64,000 nt of DNA from Arthrobacter sp. ISL-48 (GCF_018613805.1 NZ_JAGGPL010000003.1:310001-374000), one strand, 5' to 3'. Numbered from the stretch's first letter, positions 10,267 to 20,852 are shown. Program-made: numbers and translations. Notes: a model not told the origin generated them from the sequence alone.

Positions 10267-11625
10267 CTAGGCCTCCGTCTTTCCGAGCAGGATCCGTGCT
10301 TCCGCGACCAGGGTGATGGACCCTGTGACCAGGACTCCGCCGGAGAGGTCGTCATTGGCTTCCGCACGTTCGACGGCCCACTCCAGGGCGTCGTCCAGCT
10401 TCTCCGCAATGTGGATGTTGTCCTCTCCGAAGCCCATTTCAGCGGCAAGTTCGGCAAGCTCCGCGGCGGGCACGGCACGCGGGGAGTTGGACTGGGTGAA
10501 GCAGTATTCCTCGGCCAGGTCTCCCAGCGACTCCTTGAGCTGGCGCAGGATCTCTTCGGCGTCCTTTTCCTTGAGCACGCCCACCACCGGCACCAGCTTG
10601 GTGAAGCTGAACGCCTCCTGGATCGCTTCGGCGGAGACCCTGATGCCGTCCGGGTTGTGTGCTGCGTCCACGATAATGGTGGGCGCGGTCCGGACAACCT
10701 CGAGGCGGCCAGGCGAGGTGACACTGGCAAACGCCTCCTGCAGCACCTCGGCGTCGAGTTCCTTTTCGCCACCGAAGAACGCCTCGAGCGCTGCCACCGC
10801 CACGGCCGCGTTCTGGGCCTGGTGGGCGCCGTGCAGCGGAACCAGCACGTCCGGGTACCGGCCTGCGATGCCCTGGATGCTGACCACCTGCCCGCCCACA
10901 GCCACGGTCCGGGATTCCACGCCGAACTCCACGCCTTCGAACCGGAACGGGACAGCCACGTCTTTGGCCTTTTCGAGCAGCACCTGGGCAGCATCCACCG
11001 GCTGCGCAGCGCTGATGAGGTAACCACCTGGCTTGATGATGCCGGCCTTCTCGTAGGCAATGTCTTCCGTGGTGTCCCCGAGCAGGTCCGTGTGGTCCAA
11101 TGAAATAGGCGTGACCACTGAGACCAGCCCGTCCCCTACGTTGGTGGCATCGGTAATGCCGCCCAGGCCCACCTCGATGACGGCGACGTTGACCGGCTGG
11201 TCCGCAAAGACCGCGAAGCCCAGGATGGTGAGGCATTCGAAGTACGTGAGCCGGGGCTCGCCGGCAGCCGTGAGTTCGTCGTCGACGATCTGCAGGTAGG
11301 GGCGGATCTCGTCCCAGATCCGGACGAACGTCTCATCCGGGACGGGGTGTCCGTCAATGCTGATCCGCTCCGTGACCTTCGACAGGTGGGGGCTCGTGTA
11401 GCGGCCTGTGCTCAGTCCGTGCGCCCGCAGCCCTGCCTCGATCATCCGGGCCGTGGAGGTCTTGCCGTTTGTCCCTGTCACGTGGATTATCGGGAACGCT
11501 TTGTTCGGCGCGCCCAACACATCCATGGCCCGGAACAGCGGCGCCAGGCGCGGTTCCATCTTGTTTTCCGGTGCACGGCCGAGCAACTCGGCGTAGACAC
11601 TTTCCACGGAAAATTCGTCGCTCAT
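10267..11625 (-). CDS. folC: Bifunctional folylpolyglutamate / dihydrofolate synthase
   Basis: Adds glutamate to dihydropteroate and to folates, trapping the cofactor in the cell. The 452-residue Mur-ligase-type protein has the ATP loop HVTGTNGKTSTARMIEAGL near residue 50, the VGLGG(I)TDATNV omega-loop region, and HNPDG near residue 320 in the C-terminal ligase domain. The length is typical. It starts three bases after the ileS stop and is followed three bases later by the DUF4233 gene, forming a tight operon with ileS. Confidence 0.96.
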   Translation of the reverse strand: MSDEFSVESVYAELLGRAPENKMEPRLAPLFRAMDVLGAPNKAFPIIHVTGTNGKTSTARMIEAGLRAHGLSTGRYTSPHLSKVTERISIDGHPVPDETFVRIWDEIRPYLQIVDDELTAAGEPRLTYFECLTILGFAVFADQPVNVAVIEVGLGGITDATNVGDGLVSVVTPISLDHTDLLGDTTEDIAYEKAGIIKPGGYLISAAQPVDAAQVLLEKAKDVAVPFRFEGVEFGVESRTVAVGGQVVSIQGIAGRYPDVLVPLHGAHQAQNAAVAVAALEAFFGGEKELDAEVLQEAFASVTSPGRLEVVRTAPTIIVDAAHNPDGIRVSAEAIQEAFSFTKLVPVVGVLKEKDAEEILRQLKESLGDLAEEYCFTQSNSPRAVPAAELAELAAEMGFGEDNIHIAEKLDDALEWAVERAEANDDLSGGVLVTGSITLVAEARILLGKTEA

Positions 11626-11628
11626 GTC

Positions 11629-14600
11629 CTAGGCCTCCACTTTTTCGACTGAAATCTGCAGTTCGGTGCCGTCGCCGTTGGAGTACAAGCCAAGCTCCTG
11701 GGTCAGGGTTTCGGTAACTACGAGGTTTTCGTGGGTCTTCAACGCGTCGACAACATCCATCGTGGCAGTGACGCTGGTCCGGATGCGGTCGCTGACATTC
11801 AGTCCGGCGTCCTTGCGTGCCTGCTGGATGGCGCGGACCATATCGCGGGCTGTCCCCTCGGCTTCAAGCTCGGGGGTGACCTCGGTGTTAAGAACCACAA
11901 AACCGCCTCCCGGCAGTACCGCGGCAGCCCGGGAGCCAGTGCCGGCGGCCGATTCGGCTACCACAGTTTCCAGGGTGTATTCATGAGGTTCCAACTGGAG
12001 CCCGCCCGCGGTGACCACGCCGTCGTCGTCTACGGACCAATCACCGGACTTGGAACCCTTAATGGCCACCTGGACGTTTTTGCCCAGGCGCGGCCCGGCG
12101 GCCCGGGCGTTGACCACGAGTTTCTGTTCGATGCCGAACTCCTCCGGGGAGGCGCTGGCCGCGTCCAGCAGGCGGACGGAACGGATGTTGAGCTCGTCGG
12201 CGACGACGGCGGCAAAGCCTCCCAGGGCATCCGCGCCGGGTGCCACAACAGTAAGTTCCTGGAGCGGCAGCCGGACGCGCAAGTTGGCGGCCTTGCGGAG
12301 GGAGGATCCGGTGGAGCAAATTTGCTGCACGCGGTCCATGGCCTCGACCAAGGAGGCATTGGCCGGGAACTGGTCAGCGTCAGGCCAATCGGCGAGGTGG
12401 ACAGAGCGGCCGCCGGTGAGGCCACGCCAGATCTCCTCCGAGACCAGGGGCAGCAGGGAAGCCGCTGCACGGGAGACCGTCTCCAGTGCTGTAAACAGCG
12501 CGTCGAAAGCGTCCTGGTCCTCGTCGAAGAAGCGCTGCCGGCTGCGGCGGACGTACCAGTTGGTGAGCATGTCCAGATAGCTGCGCAGTTCGTCGCAGGC
12601 GCCGGAAATGTCGTAGCTGTCCAGCTGCGCTGTCATGTTGCGGACCAGGTCGCCGGTGTTGGCCAGCAGGTACTGGTCCAAGGTGTCCGCGTAGCCGTCG
12701 TAGCGGAGCTTCGCCTCATAGCCGGCACCTCCGTCAGCGGCGTTGGTATACAGCGTGAAGAAGCTGTACACGTTCCAGAGCGGCAGGATGACCTGGCGGA
12801 CGCCGTCGCGGATTCCCTGCTCGGTGACCACCAGGTTGCCGCCACGCAGGATCGGGCTGGACATCAGGAACCAGCGCATGGCGTCGGAGCCGTCGCGGTC
12901 CAAAACCTCGGAAACGTCCGGGTAGTTGCGCAGGCTCTTGGACATCTTCTGCCCGTCGGAGCCCAGCACGATGCCGTGGCTGATGACGTTCCGGAAGGCC
13001 GGGCGGTCGAACAGGGCCGTGGAGAGGATGTGCAGCATGTAGAACCAGCCGCGGGTCTGCCCGATGTACTCCACGATGAAGTCCGCCGGGTTGTGGGTAT
13101 CAAACCAGGCTTCGTTCTGGAAGGGATAGTGGACCTGGCCATAAGGCATGGAGCCGGAGTCGAACCAGACATCCAGGACGTCCTCCACCCTGCGCATGAC
13201 CGACTGGCCCTCTGCCGGCGTACGGGGATCGTCCGGGTTGGGCCTGGTCAGTTCGTCGATGAAGGGGCGGTGCAGGTCAACTTCGCCGTCCTTGTTCAGC
13301 GGCAGGCGGCCAAAGTCCGACTCGATTTCAGCAAGGGAGCCGTAGACGTCGGTGCGCGGGTATTCGGGGTCCGTGGACTGCCACACGGGGATGGGGCTGC
13401 CCCAATAGCGGTTGCGGCTGATGGACCAGTCGCGGGCGTTGGCAAGCCACTTGCCGAACTGTCCGTCCTTGACGTTGCCGGGGATCCAGTTGATCTCCTG
13501 GTTCAGCTCGGACATCCGGTCCTTGAACTTGGTCACTTCCACATACCAGGAGGAGACCGCACGGTAGATCAGCGGGTTGCGGCAGCGCCAGCAATGCGGG
13601 TAGCTGTGCTCGTAGCTGGCCTGGCGGACCAGGCGGCCCTGGGCGCGCAGCACCTGGGTGATCGGCTTGTTCGCCTCGAAAACGTGGAGGCCGACGATGT
13701 CGTGCAGATCACCGTGCATGAACAGGGGCAGGAACTTGGCGCCCTCGTCCACGGACAGCACTACCGGGATGCCGGCCTCCTCGCAGACCTTCTGGTCGTC
13801 TTCACCGTATGCAGGCGCCTGGTGAACGATGCCGGTGCCGTCAGTGGTGGTGACATAATCCGCCACGAGGATCCGCCACGCGTTCTGGGTGCCGTACTTC
13901 TCCGTGTCGGCGAAGTCGTGCCAGAGCGGCTCGTAGACCAGGCCCTCAAGCTCGGTGCCCGTGTGGATGGAAACGACAGCCGCCTCGGCCGACTCGAAGT
14001 CGTCATAGCCAAGATCTTTGGCATAGGTGCCCAGCAGGTCTGCCGCCAGCAGGAAGCTTCCCGTGACGGGCGCCTCCGCGGCCGCCGCCTTGATGCCGTT
14101 GGGTCCGGCCGGGAGGACGGCATAGGTGATGGAAGGCCCGACGGCGAGCGCCGCGTTGGTGGGCAGCGTCCAGGGCGTCGTGGTCCAGGCGAGGGCCTGC
14201 ACACCGGCGAGCTGCCGGGACAGCTCAGACTCCCCCGCTGTGATGGGGAAGGTGACCGTGACGGTCTGGTCCTGGCGGTTCTTGTAGACGTCGTCATCCA
14301 TGCGGAGTTCATGGTTGGACAGCGGCGTCTCGTCCTTCCAGCAGTACGGCAGCACACGGTAGCCGTTGTACGTCAAACCCTTTTCGTGCAGCTGCTTAAA
14401 GGCCCACAGCACCGACTCCATGTATTCGACATTGAGCGTCTTGTAGTCGTTGTCGAAGTCCACCCAGCGCGCCTGGCGGGTGACATAGCTGCGCCATTCG
14501 TCGGCGTACTTCATCACGGAGGCGCGGCAGGCGTCGTTGAACTTGTCGATGCCCATGGCCTCGATCTGGGTTTTATCGGTCATGCCCAGCTGTTTCATGG

Positions 14601-14964
14601 CCTCAAGTTCGGCCGGCAGGCCGTGGGTGTCCCAGCCGAAGCGGCGTTCAACGCGCTTACCACGCTGGGTCTGGTAGCGGCCCACCAGGTCTTTGGCGTA
14701 GCCCGTGAGCAGGTGTCCGTAGTGCGGCAGGCCATTAGCGAATGGAGGGCCGTCGTAGAAGACGAACTCGTTGCTGCCCGGTTCACCACCGGGGGCATCG
14801 GCGCTGCGTTGGTCGATGCTGGCCTGGAACGTGCCGTCCTGGTCCCAGTACTTCAGGATGCGCTCTTCGATCTCCGGGAACTTCACGGAGGCTGACACTC
14901 CGGCGCCAGTACGGCTCGAAGCCGTGCCGGAAGGGGAAGCTGAGGCTTTGGGGTAATACGTCAT
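11629..14964 (-). CDS. ileS: Isoleucyl-tRNA synthetase
   Basis: Class I aminoacyl-tRNA synthetase charging tRNA-Ile, with an editing (CP1) domain. The start is set at the ATG at 14964 ([10 protein letters not shown]), with AGGA eight bases upstream, giving 1111 residues. Frame further upstream runs back through the T-box leader and is not conserved. The HIGH-type motif is [13 protein letters not shown]. The KMSKS loop is [15 protein letters not shown]-terminal anticodon-binding domain follows. Length and motif order fit the long actinobacterial/eukaryote-like IleS type. Expression is expected to respond to uncharged tRNA-Ile through the T-box leader just upstream. folC follows after three bases. 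Confidence 0.97.
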   Translation of the reverse strand: MTYYPKASASPSGTASSRTGAGVSASVKFPEIEERILKYWDQDGTFQASIDQRSADAPGGEPGSNEFVFYDGPPFANGLPHYGHLLTGYAKDLVGRYQTQRGKRVERRFGWDTHGLPAELEAMKQLGMTDKTQIEAMGIDKFNDACRASVMKYADEWRSYVTRQARWVDFDNDYKTLNVEYMESVLWAFKQLHEKGLTYNGYRVLPYCWKDETPLSNHELRMDDDVYKNRQDQTVTVTFPITAGESELSRQLAGVQALAWTTTPWTLPTNAALAVGPSITYAVLPAGPNGIKAAAAEAPVTGSFLLAADLLGTYAKDLGYDDFESAEAAVVSIHTGTELEGLVYEPLWHDFADTEKYGTQNAWRILVADYVTTTDGTGIVHQAPAYGEDDQKVCEEAGIPVVLSVDEGAKFLPLFMHGDLHDIVGLHVFEANKPITQVLRAQGRLVRQASYEHSYPHCWRCRNPLIYRAVSSWYVEVTKFKDRMSELNQEINWIPGNVKDGQFGKWLANARDWSISRNRYWGSPIPVWQSTDPEYPRTDVYGSLAEIESDFGRLPLNKDGEVDLHRPFIDELTRPNPDDPRTPAEGQSVMRRVEDVLDVWFDSGSMPYGQVHYPFQNEAWFDTHNPADFIVEYIGQTRGWFYMLHILSTALFDRPAFRNVISHGIVLGSDGQKMSKSLRNYPDVSEVLDRDGSDAMRWFLMSSPILRGGNLVVTEQGIRDGVRQVILPLWNVYSFFTLYTNAADGGAGYEAKLRYDGYADTLDQYLLANTGDLVRNMTAQLDSYDISGACDELRSYLDMLTNWYVRRSRQRFFDEDQDAFDALFTALETVSRAAASLLPLVSEEIWRGLTGGRSVHLADWPDADQFPANASLVEAMDRVQQICSTGSSLRKAANLRVRLPLQELTVVAPGADALGGFAAVVADELNIRSVRLLDAASASPEEFGIEQKLVVNARAAGPRLGKNVQVAIKGSKSGDWSVDDDGVVTAGGLQLEPHEYTLETVVAESAAGTGSRAAAVLPGGGFVVLNTEVTPELEAEGTARDMVRAIQQARKDAGLNVSDRIRTSVTATMDVVDALKTHENLVVTETLTQELGLYSNGDGTELQISVEKVEA

Positions 14965-14989
14965 TCTCGACATCCTGGGTTGAGCTGGC

Positions 14990-15240
14990 GAACAAGAAGT
15001 TCCGTTCAGGATGCGAGGACGGCTCCCGTGCCGTCCTGCGACTGCACGCGTACCGCGGTACCACCTCACTTACCGGCACCCAAGCCGCCCCGGGGAGGGG
15101 CTGTTTGCACGCCGACCGCTCATTACTGCTGTGACGGGCTTACCCGTCCGGTTCTAGTGACGCTGCCTGCCAACTAGGTGGCCGGCTGCGCGTTCTTCCG
15201 GAAGCTCACCGGTGATAGCCGGGTCATAGCCGCTTTCAAG
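14990..15240 (-). promoter_or_regulatory. ileS T-box riboswitch leader
   Basis: The minus strand carries the T-box core TGGTACCGCG (15054-15063). About 150 bases upstream is a short Stem I with an ATC isoleucine triplet displayed in CGGCTATCACCGG (15214-15216). Between them lies AGAACCGGACGGG...CCCGTCA, which I recall from actinobacterial ileS leaders. A further hairpin (about 15015-15037, arms AGGACGGC / GCCGTCCT) lies between the T-box and the start codon. Such leaders have very short Stem I and often act on translation. The exact 5' end is estimated. Confidence 0.9.
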
Positions 15241-15349
15241 TCTACTATCGCCGGGCCGTCCACCGCCATTCCGCAGCACCACCCGGCCCGCCTTGGGCGG
15301 CCAGCCCAGCCGGTGACACCTCCGCCGGCATCTGCCCAGACTCAAGCCC

Positions 15350-16366
15350 ATGACTGATTCCACCCGCGGCAGGGTAAAGCCGAGCACTGCTGCCCTGTTC
15401 AGGTTGCTGTCGCTCCTGGCCGCGGTGCCGGTGTTGGCCCTGTCCCTCTTCCGGGCTGTGCCTGCCGAGTGGCCTGTCCTGGTGGTCCAGCTGCTGTCCT
15501 TCACGCCATGGCTGGCAATTCCTGCTTTGGTGGCTCTGCTCCTGGCTTTCGTGGGGAGGAGCCGGTGGCAACAGGTCCTCACAGGGGTGCTGCTTGTCTG
15601 CCAGGTGTTCTGGCTCTTCCCGCCCAATGTAGCGCGCCCTGCGGAGGCATCGGAGGGCGCCAGGGTTGAGCTGAAGGCCATGAACATTAACTCGGAGTTC
15701 GGCCAGGCCGACGCGGCTGGCATAGTGCGGCTGGTCAGGGAGAACGGCGTCGGGCTGCTCACTATCCAGGAGCACTCACAGGGACTTCAGGATAGGCTTT
15801 CGGTGGAAGGCCTGGACACGCTGTTGCCGGTCCGGGTCAGCGATCCCACGGACGACGCCGGCGGCTACGCGGTGTACTCCCGCTATCCGTTGGAGCTGGT
15901 GGGACTCCTCCCGGACACATCGTTCAAGATGCCCACGGTGCGGCTGACTGCTGGGGCCAACGGATCCGTGGCGGTACTTGAAGTGACCACCGTCCATGCG
16001 TTTCCTCCGGTGGACGACAGGGTCAGTCAGTGGCGCAAGGATCTGGCAGCCGTGGGCAGGGTGGCGGAGCGTGCTGGTAACACGCTCCTGATCGGTGATT
16101 TCAACGCCACGTACGACGATGCCGAGTTCCAGGACATCCTGGCCCGAAGACAAGCCGGAAACGGTGCCGGCATGATCGACGTGGCTGCTGCCTCAGGCTC
16201 ACGGCTTGTGCCCACCTGGCCGATGGACGGGCAACCGCTTCCCGGCATCACCATCGACCACCTGGTGACCAGTGCGGGTCTGGGCAGCTCAGGTTATGAG
16301 GTGCATAAGGTCGCAGGAACGGACCATGCGGCTGTCCTTGCCACGCTGGCCATTCCGGGCGCCTGA
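15350..16366 (+). CDS. Membrane-anchored endonuclease/exonuclease/phosphatase family protein
   Basis: Predicted Mg-dependent phosphodiesterase or phosphatase facing the outside of the cell. The 338-residue product begins with three hydrophobic helices (about 15-35, 42-67 and 75-95), followed by an EEP-fold domain. The catalytic landmarks are visible: MNINSEF (metal/substrate Asn), LLTIQEHS (metal Glu), LIGDFNAT (Asp/Asn), ITIDHLV (Asp-His) and GTDHAAVLA (terminal His). The substrate cannot be told from sequence; membrane phosphodiesters or extracellular DNA are both possible. It stands alone and converges on the next gene, with the two stop codons directly abutting (TGATCA). Confidence 0.88.
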   Translation: MTDSTRGRVKPSTAALFRLLSLLAAVPVLALSLFRAVPAEWPVLVVQLLSFTPWLAIPALVALLLAFVGRSRWQQVLTGVLLVCQVFWLFPPNVARPAEASEGARVELKAMNINSEFGQADAAGIVRLVRENGVGLLTIQEHSQGLQDRLSVEGLDTLLPVRVSDPTDDAGGYAVYSRYPLELVGLLPDTSFKMPTVRLTAGANGSVAVLEVTTVHAFPPVDDRVSQWRKDLAAVGRVAERAGNTLLIGDFNATYDDAEFQDILARRQAGNGAGMIDVAAASGSRLVPTWPMDGQPLPGITIDHLVTSAGLGSSGYEVHKVAGTDHAAVLATLAIPGA

Positions 16367-17125
16367 TCAGCTCTTCCGGATCAATTTGTGGTTGGCGGCC
16401 TGCGCCACCGGCCGGATCACGATCTGGTCCAGGTTGACGTGGTGTGGTGCGCTCACGGCATAACGCACTACGTCCGCCACGTCGGCAGCGGTCAGGGGTT
16501 TCTCGACTCCCTGGTACACGTTCTCCGCAGCCTGCCGGTCGCCGAGCCGGTTCAGGGCGAATTCCTCTGTCTGGACCAGCCCGGGTGCCACCTCGATCAC
16601 GCGGACATTGTGCTCGGCTTCCTCCAGCCGCAGCGCCCCGGTCAGGGCATGCTGGGCAAATTTGGCAGCGTTGTAACCCCCGCCGCCCTCGTAGGCTGCC
16701 AGCGCGGCCGTGGACGTCAGGTTCAGCACGGTCCCTTCTCCGGTGGACCGCAGCATGGGCAGGAAGGCGCGGGTGAGCTTCATGGTGCCGAGGACGTTGA
16801 CCCGGTACATCCATTCCCAGTCCTCGGTACTGGCAGCGCCCACAGGGTCGGCTCCCCTGGCTCCCCCTGCGATGTTAATGAGGGTGCCCACACCGCCTGC
16901 TTCACTGACACGGGACAGCAGGGCGGCAACGTCCTCATCGTCGGCGATGTCAGCGGGAATTCCGACGGCTCCGGTCTCCGCTTCCAGCGACGCCAGCCGT
17001 TCAGCGCGGCGCGCTACGGCGAAAACAGTCCAGCCGTCCGCCCGCAGGGCACGTACCGTCGCCTCGCCGATTCCAGTACTTGCGCCTGTGACTACTGCGG
17101 CCCGGTTCTGCGGAATGTCAGTCAT
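16367..17125 (-). CDS. Short-chain dehydrogenase/reductase (classical SDR)
   Basis: NAD(P)-dependent oxidoreductase of 252 residues. It has the cofactor motif TGASTGIGEATV, the NxAG-type loop (INIAGG), the catalytic Ser-Tyr-Lys set (NLTSTAAL, then YNAAKFA) and the PG motif EVAPGLVQT. The Arg-rich strand VFAVARRAERL after beta-2 suggests NADP(H) preference. The pattern resembles YdfG-like serine/3-hydroxy acid dehydrogenases, but the substrate is not certain. It is transcribed alone, away from valS. Confidence 0.92.
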   Translation of the reverse strand: MTDIPQNRAAVVTGASTGIGEATVRALRADGWTVFAVARRAERLASLEAETGAVGIPADIADDEDVAALLSRVSEAGGVGTLINIAGGARGADPVGAASTEDWEWMYRVNVLGTMKLTRAFLPMLRSTGEGTVLNLTSTAALAAYEGGGGYNAAKFAQHALTGALRLEEAEHNVRVIEVAPGLVQTEEFALNRLGDRQAAENVYQGVEKPLTAADVADVVRYAVSAPHHVNLDQIVIRPVAQAANHKLIRKS

Positions 17126-17277
17126 ATCCCAACCCTAACGGCATCGGCGTTACCTGGGCTGCTGCATGAACGCCAGCAGCACCCTGGCATGGTTCACGCC
17201 GGCCGATGTGCCCATATGCGGCATGGTACTGCAGGCCAACGTGCCGCGGGACGAAGAGACCATGAAACAATTGGCAG

Positions 17278-19884
17278 ATGGCTGAAGCACATCAGGGTAC
17301 AGACACGCCCTCCACCGCCCCTATCAACGTTCCGGACAAGCCCGCCCTTGAAGGGCTCGAAGCTGCCCTCACGCAGCGCTGGCTTGCCGAAGGGACCTAT
17401 AAGTTCAACCCCGACACCACCCGGGAGCAGGTCTACTCGATCGACACTCCCCCACCCACGGCGTCCGGGTCGCTGCACGTGGGGCACATGTTCTCCTACA
17501 CCCAGACGGACGTCCTGGCGCGCTACCAGCGCATGATCGGGAAGAACGTCTTCTACCCGATGGGCTGGGACGACAACGGCCTGCCCACGGAACGACGTGT
17601 TCAGAATTACTATGGTGTGCGCTGCGACCCGGCTATCGCCTATGACGCCGGCTACCGTCCGCCGGCCCAGCCCGCCAAGAACCAGCGCGACTTCGACGTC
17701 GTCTCCCGCCGGAACTTCATCGAGCTGTGTGAAGAGCTTGCCGTCGAGGATGAGAAAGTCTTCGAGAACCTCTTCCAGACCCTCGGCCTGTCGGTCGACT
17801 GGAACCTGACTTACCGCACCATCGACGACACGTCCCGGGCCATCTCCCAGCGCGCTTTCCTGGCCAACCTCGCCGCAGCCGACGCGTATATGGCCGAGGC
17901 CCCCACCCTCTGGGACGTCACGTTCCGGACCGCTGTCGCCCAGGCTGAACTCGAGGACCGCGAGGTGGCCGGGGCGTACTACCGCTACCCGTTCTTCACC
18001 GAGGACGGCGAAAAGATCTACATCGAGACCACCCGTCCTGAACTGCTGGCAGCCTGCGCCGCCCTCGTGGCCAACCCCGACGACGAGCGCTACCAGCCGC
18101 TGTTCGGCAAGAAGGTCACGTCCCCCGTCTTCGGCGTTGAGGTCGAAGTCAAGGCCCATCCGCTCGCGAAGGCGGACAAGGGCTCGGGCATCGCCATGGT
18201 GTGTACTTTCGGCGACCTGACCGACGTCACCTGGTGGCGTGAGCTGCAGCTGCCCACCCGCGCCATCGTGGGCAGGGACGGCCGGATCATCGGCGAGACC
18301 CCGGAGTGGATCACCACCGACATCGGCCGTGAGGCGTTCGCCGCCATTGCCGGCAAGACCGTCTTCAGTGCGAAGGAAGCCGTAGTGGAGCTCCTCGCAG
18401 TCCGGGACCTGCTCGACGGCGAGCCCAAGAAGATGATGCACCCCGTGAACTTCTACGAAAAAGGCGACAAGCCCCTCGAAGTGGTTACGTCTCGCCAGTG
18501 GTACATCCGCAACGGCGGCCGGGATGAGGACCGCCGCGAACGCCTGATCGCGCGCGGGCACGAGATCGACTTCCACCCCGCATTTATGCGCTCGCGCTAC
18601 GAGAACTGGATTTCAGGCCTGAACGGCGATTGGCTCGTCTCCCGCCAGCGTTTCTTCGGTGTGCCCATCCCCGTCTGGTACCCGCTGGACGCCGACGGCA
18701 ACCCGGACTACGACGCCCCGATCGTGCCGTCGGACGAGCAGCTGCCAGTGGATCCCGCCGCTGATGCCGCTCCTGGCTTCGAAGAGTCCCAGCGCGATGT
18801 GCCCGGTGGCTTTACCGGAGACGCCGACATTCTCGACACCTGGGCTACGTCCTCCCTGACACCGAAGATCGTGGGCGGCTGGAGCCGCGATGAGGAACTC
18901 TTCGCCAAGGTGTTCCCGTTTGACCTTCGGCCGCAGGGCCACGACATCATCCGGACCTGGCTGTTCTCCTCGGTTGTGCGGGCGGACGCCCTCCAGAACA
19001 CTGCTCCGTGGAAGCATGCGGCCATCTCCGGGTGGATCCTGGACCCGGACCGCAAGAAAATGTCGAAATCCAAGGGCAACGTGGTGGTACCCACCGACGT
19101 GCTGGAGGAATACGGCTCCGACGCCGTCCGCTATTGGGCCGCGTCCGCGAAGCTCGGCGCCGATACGGCCTATGAGATCGCCCAGATGAAAATCGGACGG
19201 CGTCTGGCTATCAAGCTCCTGAACGCCTCCAAGTTCGTCCTGAACCTTGGGGCAACTGAGGACTCGGTGGTTTCCTCCGACCTCTCAGTGGTCACCAACG
19301 CGCTGGACCGCGCCGTGCTGGCACAGCTCTCTGACGTGGTGCGCCAGTCCACCAAGGCGTTCGAGAACTACGATTACGCCCGCGCGCTGCAGATCACCGA
19401 GACCTTCTTCTGGCAGTTCACGGATGACTACGTGGAGCTCATCAAGGACCGGGCCTACAGTGCTGCCGGCGAACAGGAGCAGGCGTCGGTGCTGGCGGCC
19501 CTCGCCACCAGCCTGGACACCCTGCTGAGGCTCTTTGCACCATTCCTGCCCTTCGCCACCGAAGAGGTCTGGGGCTGGTGGCGCAACGGTTCCGTGCACC
19601 TGGCCGAATGGCCCGCTGCACTGGAGGTAGCTGACGGCGACACCACGATGCTGGCTACCGTCGGCGTGGCACTGAGCGGAGTCCGGAAGGCGAAGTCCGA
19701 GGCGAAGGTCAAGCAGCGCACCGAGGTACTTTCCGCCACCATCACAGCCACGGAGTCCCTGACCACACAGCTCAAGGCCGGACTCGGGGACCTGAAGGCC
19801 GCCTCGAATGCCCGCGAGCTCACCCTGGTAGCGGGTGACGGGGAGTTGGCCGTCAGCGATGTGGTCCTCGCTCCGGCGGAGTAG
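17278..19884 (+). CDS. valS: Valyl-tRNA synthetase
   Basis: Class I synthetase charging tRNA-Val. The 868-residue product has the HIGH-type motif GSLHVGHMFSYTQTD, the editing domain (about 190-350), the KMSKS loop DRKKMSKSKGNVV and an anticodon-binding helical domain. The WDDNGLPTERR motif and the lack of a long C-terminal coiled coil are typical of the actinobacterial form. It has its own transcription unit with a hairpin terminator behind it. No T-box was seen upstream, unlike ileS in this window. Confidence 0.97.
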   Translation: MAEAHQGTDTPSTAPINVPDKPALEGLEAALTQRWLAEGTYKFNPDTTREQVYSIDTPPPTASGSLHVGHMFSYTQTDVLARYQRMIGKNVFYPMGWDDNGLPTERRVQNYYGVRCDPAIAYDAGYRPPAQPAKNQRDFDVVSRRNFIELCEELAVEDEKVFENLFQTLGLSVDWNLTYRTIDDTSRAISQRAFLANLAAADAYMAEAPTLWDVTFRTAVAQAELEDREVAGAYYRYPFFTEDGEKIYIETTRPELLAACAALVANPDDERYQPLFGKKVTSPVFGVEVEVKAHPLAKADKGSGIAMVCTFGDLTDVTWWRELQLPTRAIVGRDGRIIGETPEWITTDIGREAFAAIAGKTVFSAKEAVVELLAVRDLLDGEPKKMMHPVNFYEKGDKPLEVVTSRQWYIRNGGRDEDRRERLIARGHEIDFHPAFMRSRYENWISGLNGDWLVSRQRFFGVPIPVWYPLDADGNPDYDAPIVPSDEQLPVDPAADAAPGFEESQRDVPGGFTGDADILDTWATSSLTPKIVGGWSRDEELFAKVFPFDLRPQGHDIIRTWLFSSVVRADALQNTAPWKHAAISGWILDPDRKKMSKSKGNVVVPTDVLEEYGSDAVRYWAASAKLGADTAYEIAQMKIGRRLAIKLLNASKFVLNLGATEDSVVSSDLSVVTNALDRAVLAQLSDVVRQSTKAFENYDYARALQITETFFWQFTDDYVELIKDRAYSAAGEQEQASVLAALATSLDTLLRLFAPFLPFATEEVWGWWRNGSVHLAEWPAALEVADGDTTMLATVGVALSGVRKAKSEAKVKQRTEVLSATITATESLTTQLKAGLGDLKAASNARELTLVAGDGELAVSDVVLAPAE

Positions 19885-19912
19885 GCCGCCCCGGCTTGTT
19901 TAGGGCAAAGGG

Positions 19913-19948
19913 GAAGCCCCATCAGCGTTTTGCCGTTGGTGGGGCTTC
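19913..19948 (+). terminator. valS terminator hairpin
   Basis: Arms GAAGCCCCA (19913-19921) and TGGGGCTTC (19940-19948) are perfect complements 28 bases after the valS stop, followed by a short CTTTT. The rest of the gap up to 20237 shows only a second hairpin at 20151-20191. Confidence 0.75.
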
Positions 19949-20150
19949 GACTTTTCGGCCATCCGGTGACGTCTTTGATGGTCTGGCAGAATCCTTAGAT
20001 CTTCAGGTCTTCCTACCTCGTCACTGGTAGCTTGCATCTGACTCTGCCGATGGCTGCGTCGGATGCATATCACTGAATCTTTGGCTCCTGCGTCCCGCTT
20101 CTTTCGAAGTGGGTAACTCCCATTCTGATCCCGCATTTTTGGATGCGCAA

Positions 20151-20191
20151 GAGCCCCGGCCGAACTACATAGGAGTAGTTCGCCGGGGCTC
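20151..20191 (-). terminator. Strong hairpin downstream of the DsbA-like gene
   Basis: A 17-bp stem with a single bulged C (arms 20151-20168 and 20175-20191, 6-nt loop) lies 46 bases beyond the stop of the minus-strand DsbA-like gene. It may also stop read-through from valS. Confidence 0.75.
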
Positions 20192-20237
20192 CAATTGCCC
20201 GGCCACTAAGCTTTGCAGGCCTGTCTGCCGTAATGGC

Positions 20238-20852
20238 TCAGTCGAACTGGGGGCGTTCGGTGCGGCTGCGCTTGATTTCGAAGAAGTGCGGGTAAGACGC
20301 CAGGGTTACCGTGGCATCCCACAAGACGCCGGCCTGCTCGCCACGCGGGATGCGGGTCAGGACGGGCCCGAAGAATGCCGTGCCGTTGAACGCGACCACC
20401 GGGGTACCGACGTCCTGGCCCACGAGGGAAATACCCTCCTCGTGGCTCGCACGGAGCTGGGCATCGAACGCATCAGAGGTGGCGGCATCTGCCAGTTCGG
20501 CAGGAAGGCCGCACTCTGCCAGGGCCTTGCTAATAACGATGCCGAAGTCCTTCTGGCCGCCCTCGTGGATCTGCGTGCCCATCGCGTCGTACAACTCCTT
20601 GACCACGTGCTCGCCGTGCTGCTCCCTGGCTGCAGTGATGACGCGCACCGGTCCCCAGGCCTTGTTCATGGTTTCTCGGTACGCCGGCTCCACCTCCCGG
20701 CCCTCGTTAAGGACAGCCAGGCTCATCACATGCCACACAGTTTTGATATCGCGGACTTCTTCCACTTCGCCGATCCAGCGTGACGTGATCCAGGCAAAGG
20801 GGCACAGCGGATCGAACCAGAAGTCGGCCTGGTTGGTGGTGGTGTCAGTCAT
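20238..20852 (-). CDS. DsbA-family oxidoreductase, Rv2466c-like (mycothiol-linked)
   Basis: Cytosolic thioredoxin-fold protein of 204 residues with an inserted helical domain. The N-terminal DFWFDPLCPFAWITSRW aligns with the mycobacterial mycothiol-dependent nitroreductase/reductase family (Rv2466c type), and the cis-Pro loop GTPVVAF follows near residue 150. Only the first active-site cysteine is present: the motif is CPFA rather than a CxxC, pointing to a monothiol mechanism. No signal peptide is visible, which argues against an exported Dsb role. The physiological substrate is unknown. The gene is monocistronic, with a hairpin terminator downstream. Confidence 0.88.
   Translation of the reverse strand: MTDTTTNQADFWFDPLCPFAWITSRWIGEVEEVRDIKTVWHVMSLAVLNEGREVEPAYRETMNKAWGPVRVITAAREQHGEHVVKELYDAMGTQIHEGGQKDFGIVISKALAECGLPAELADAATSDAFDAQLRASHEEGISLVGQDVGTPVVAFNGTAFFGPVLTRIPRGEQAGVLWDATVTLASYPHFFEIKRSRTERPQFD

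Noticed and set aside
11731..14895. Open frame of 1054 codons on the plus strand, opposite ileS
   Set aside because: It is the antisense shadow of ileS: long antisense frames are expected at high GC with G/C-rich third positions. It has no recognisable domain, and ileS motifs are intact on the other strand.
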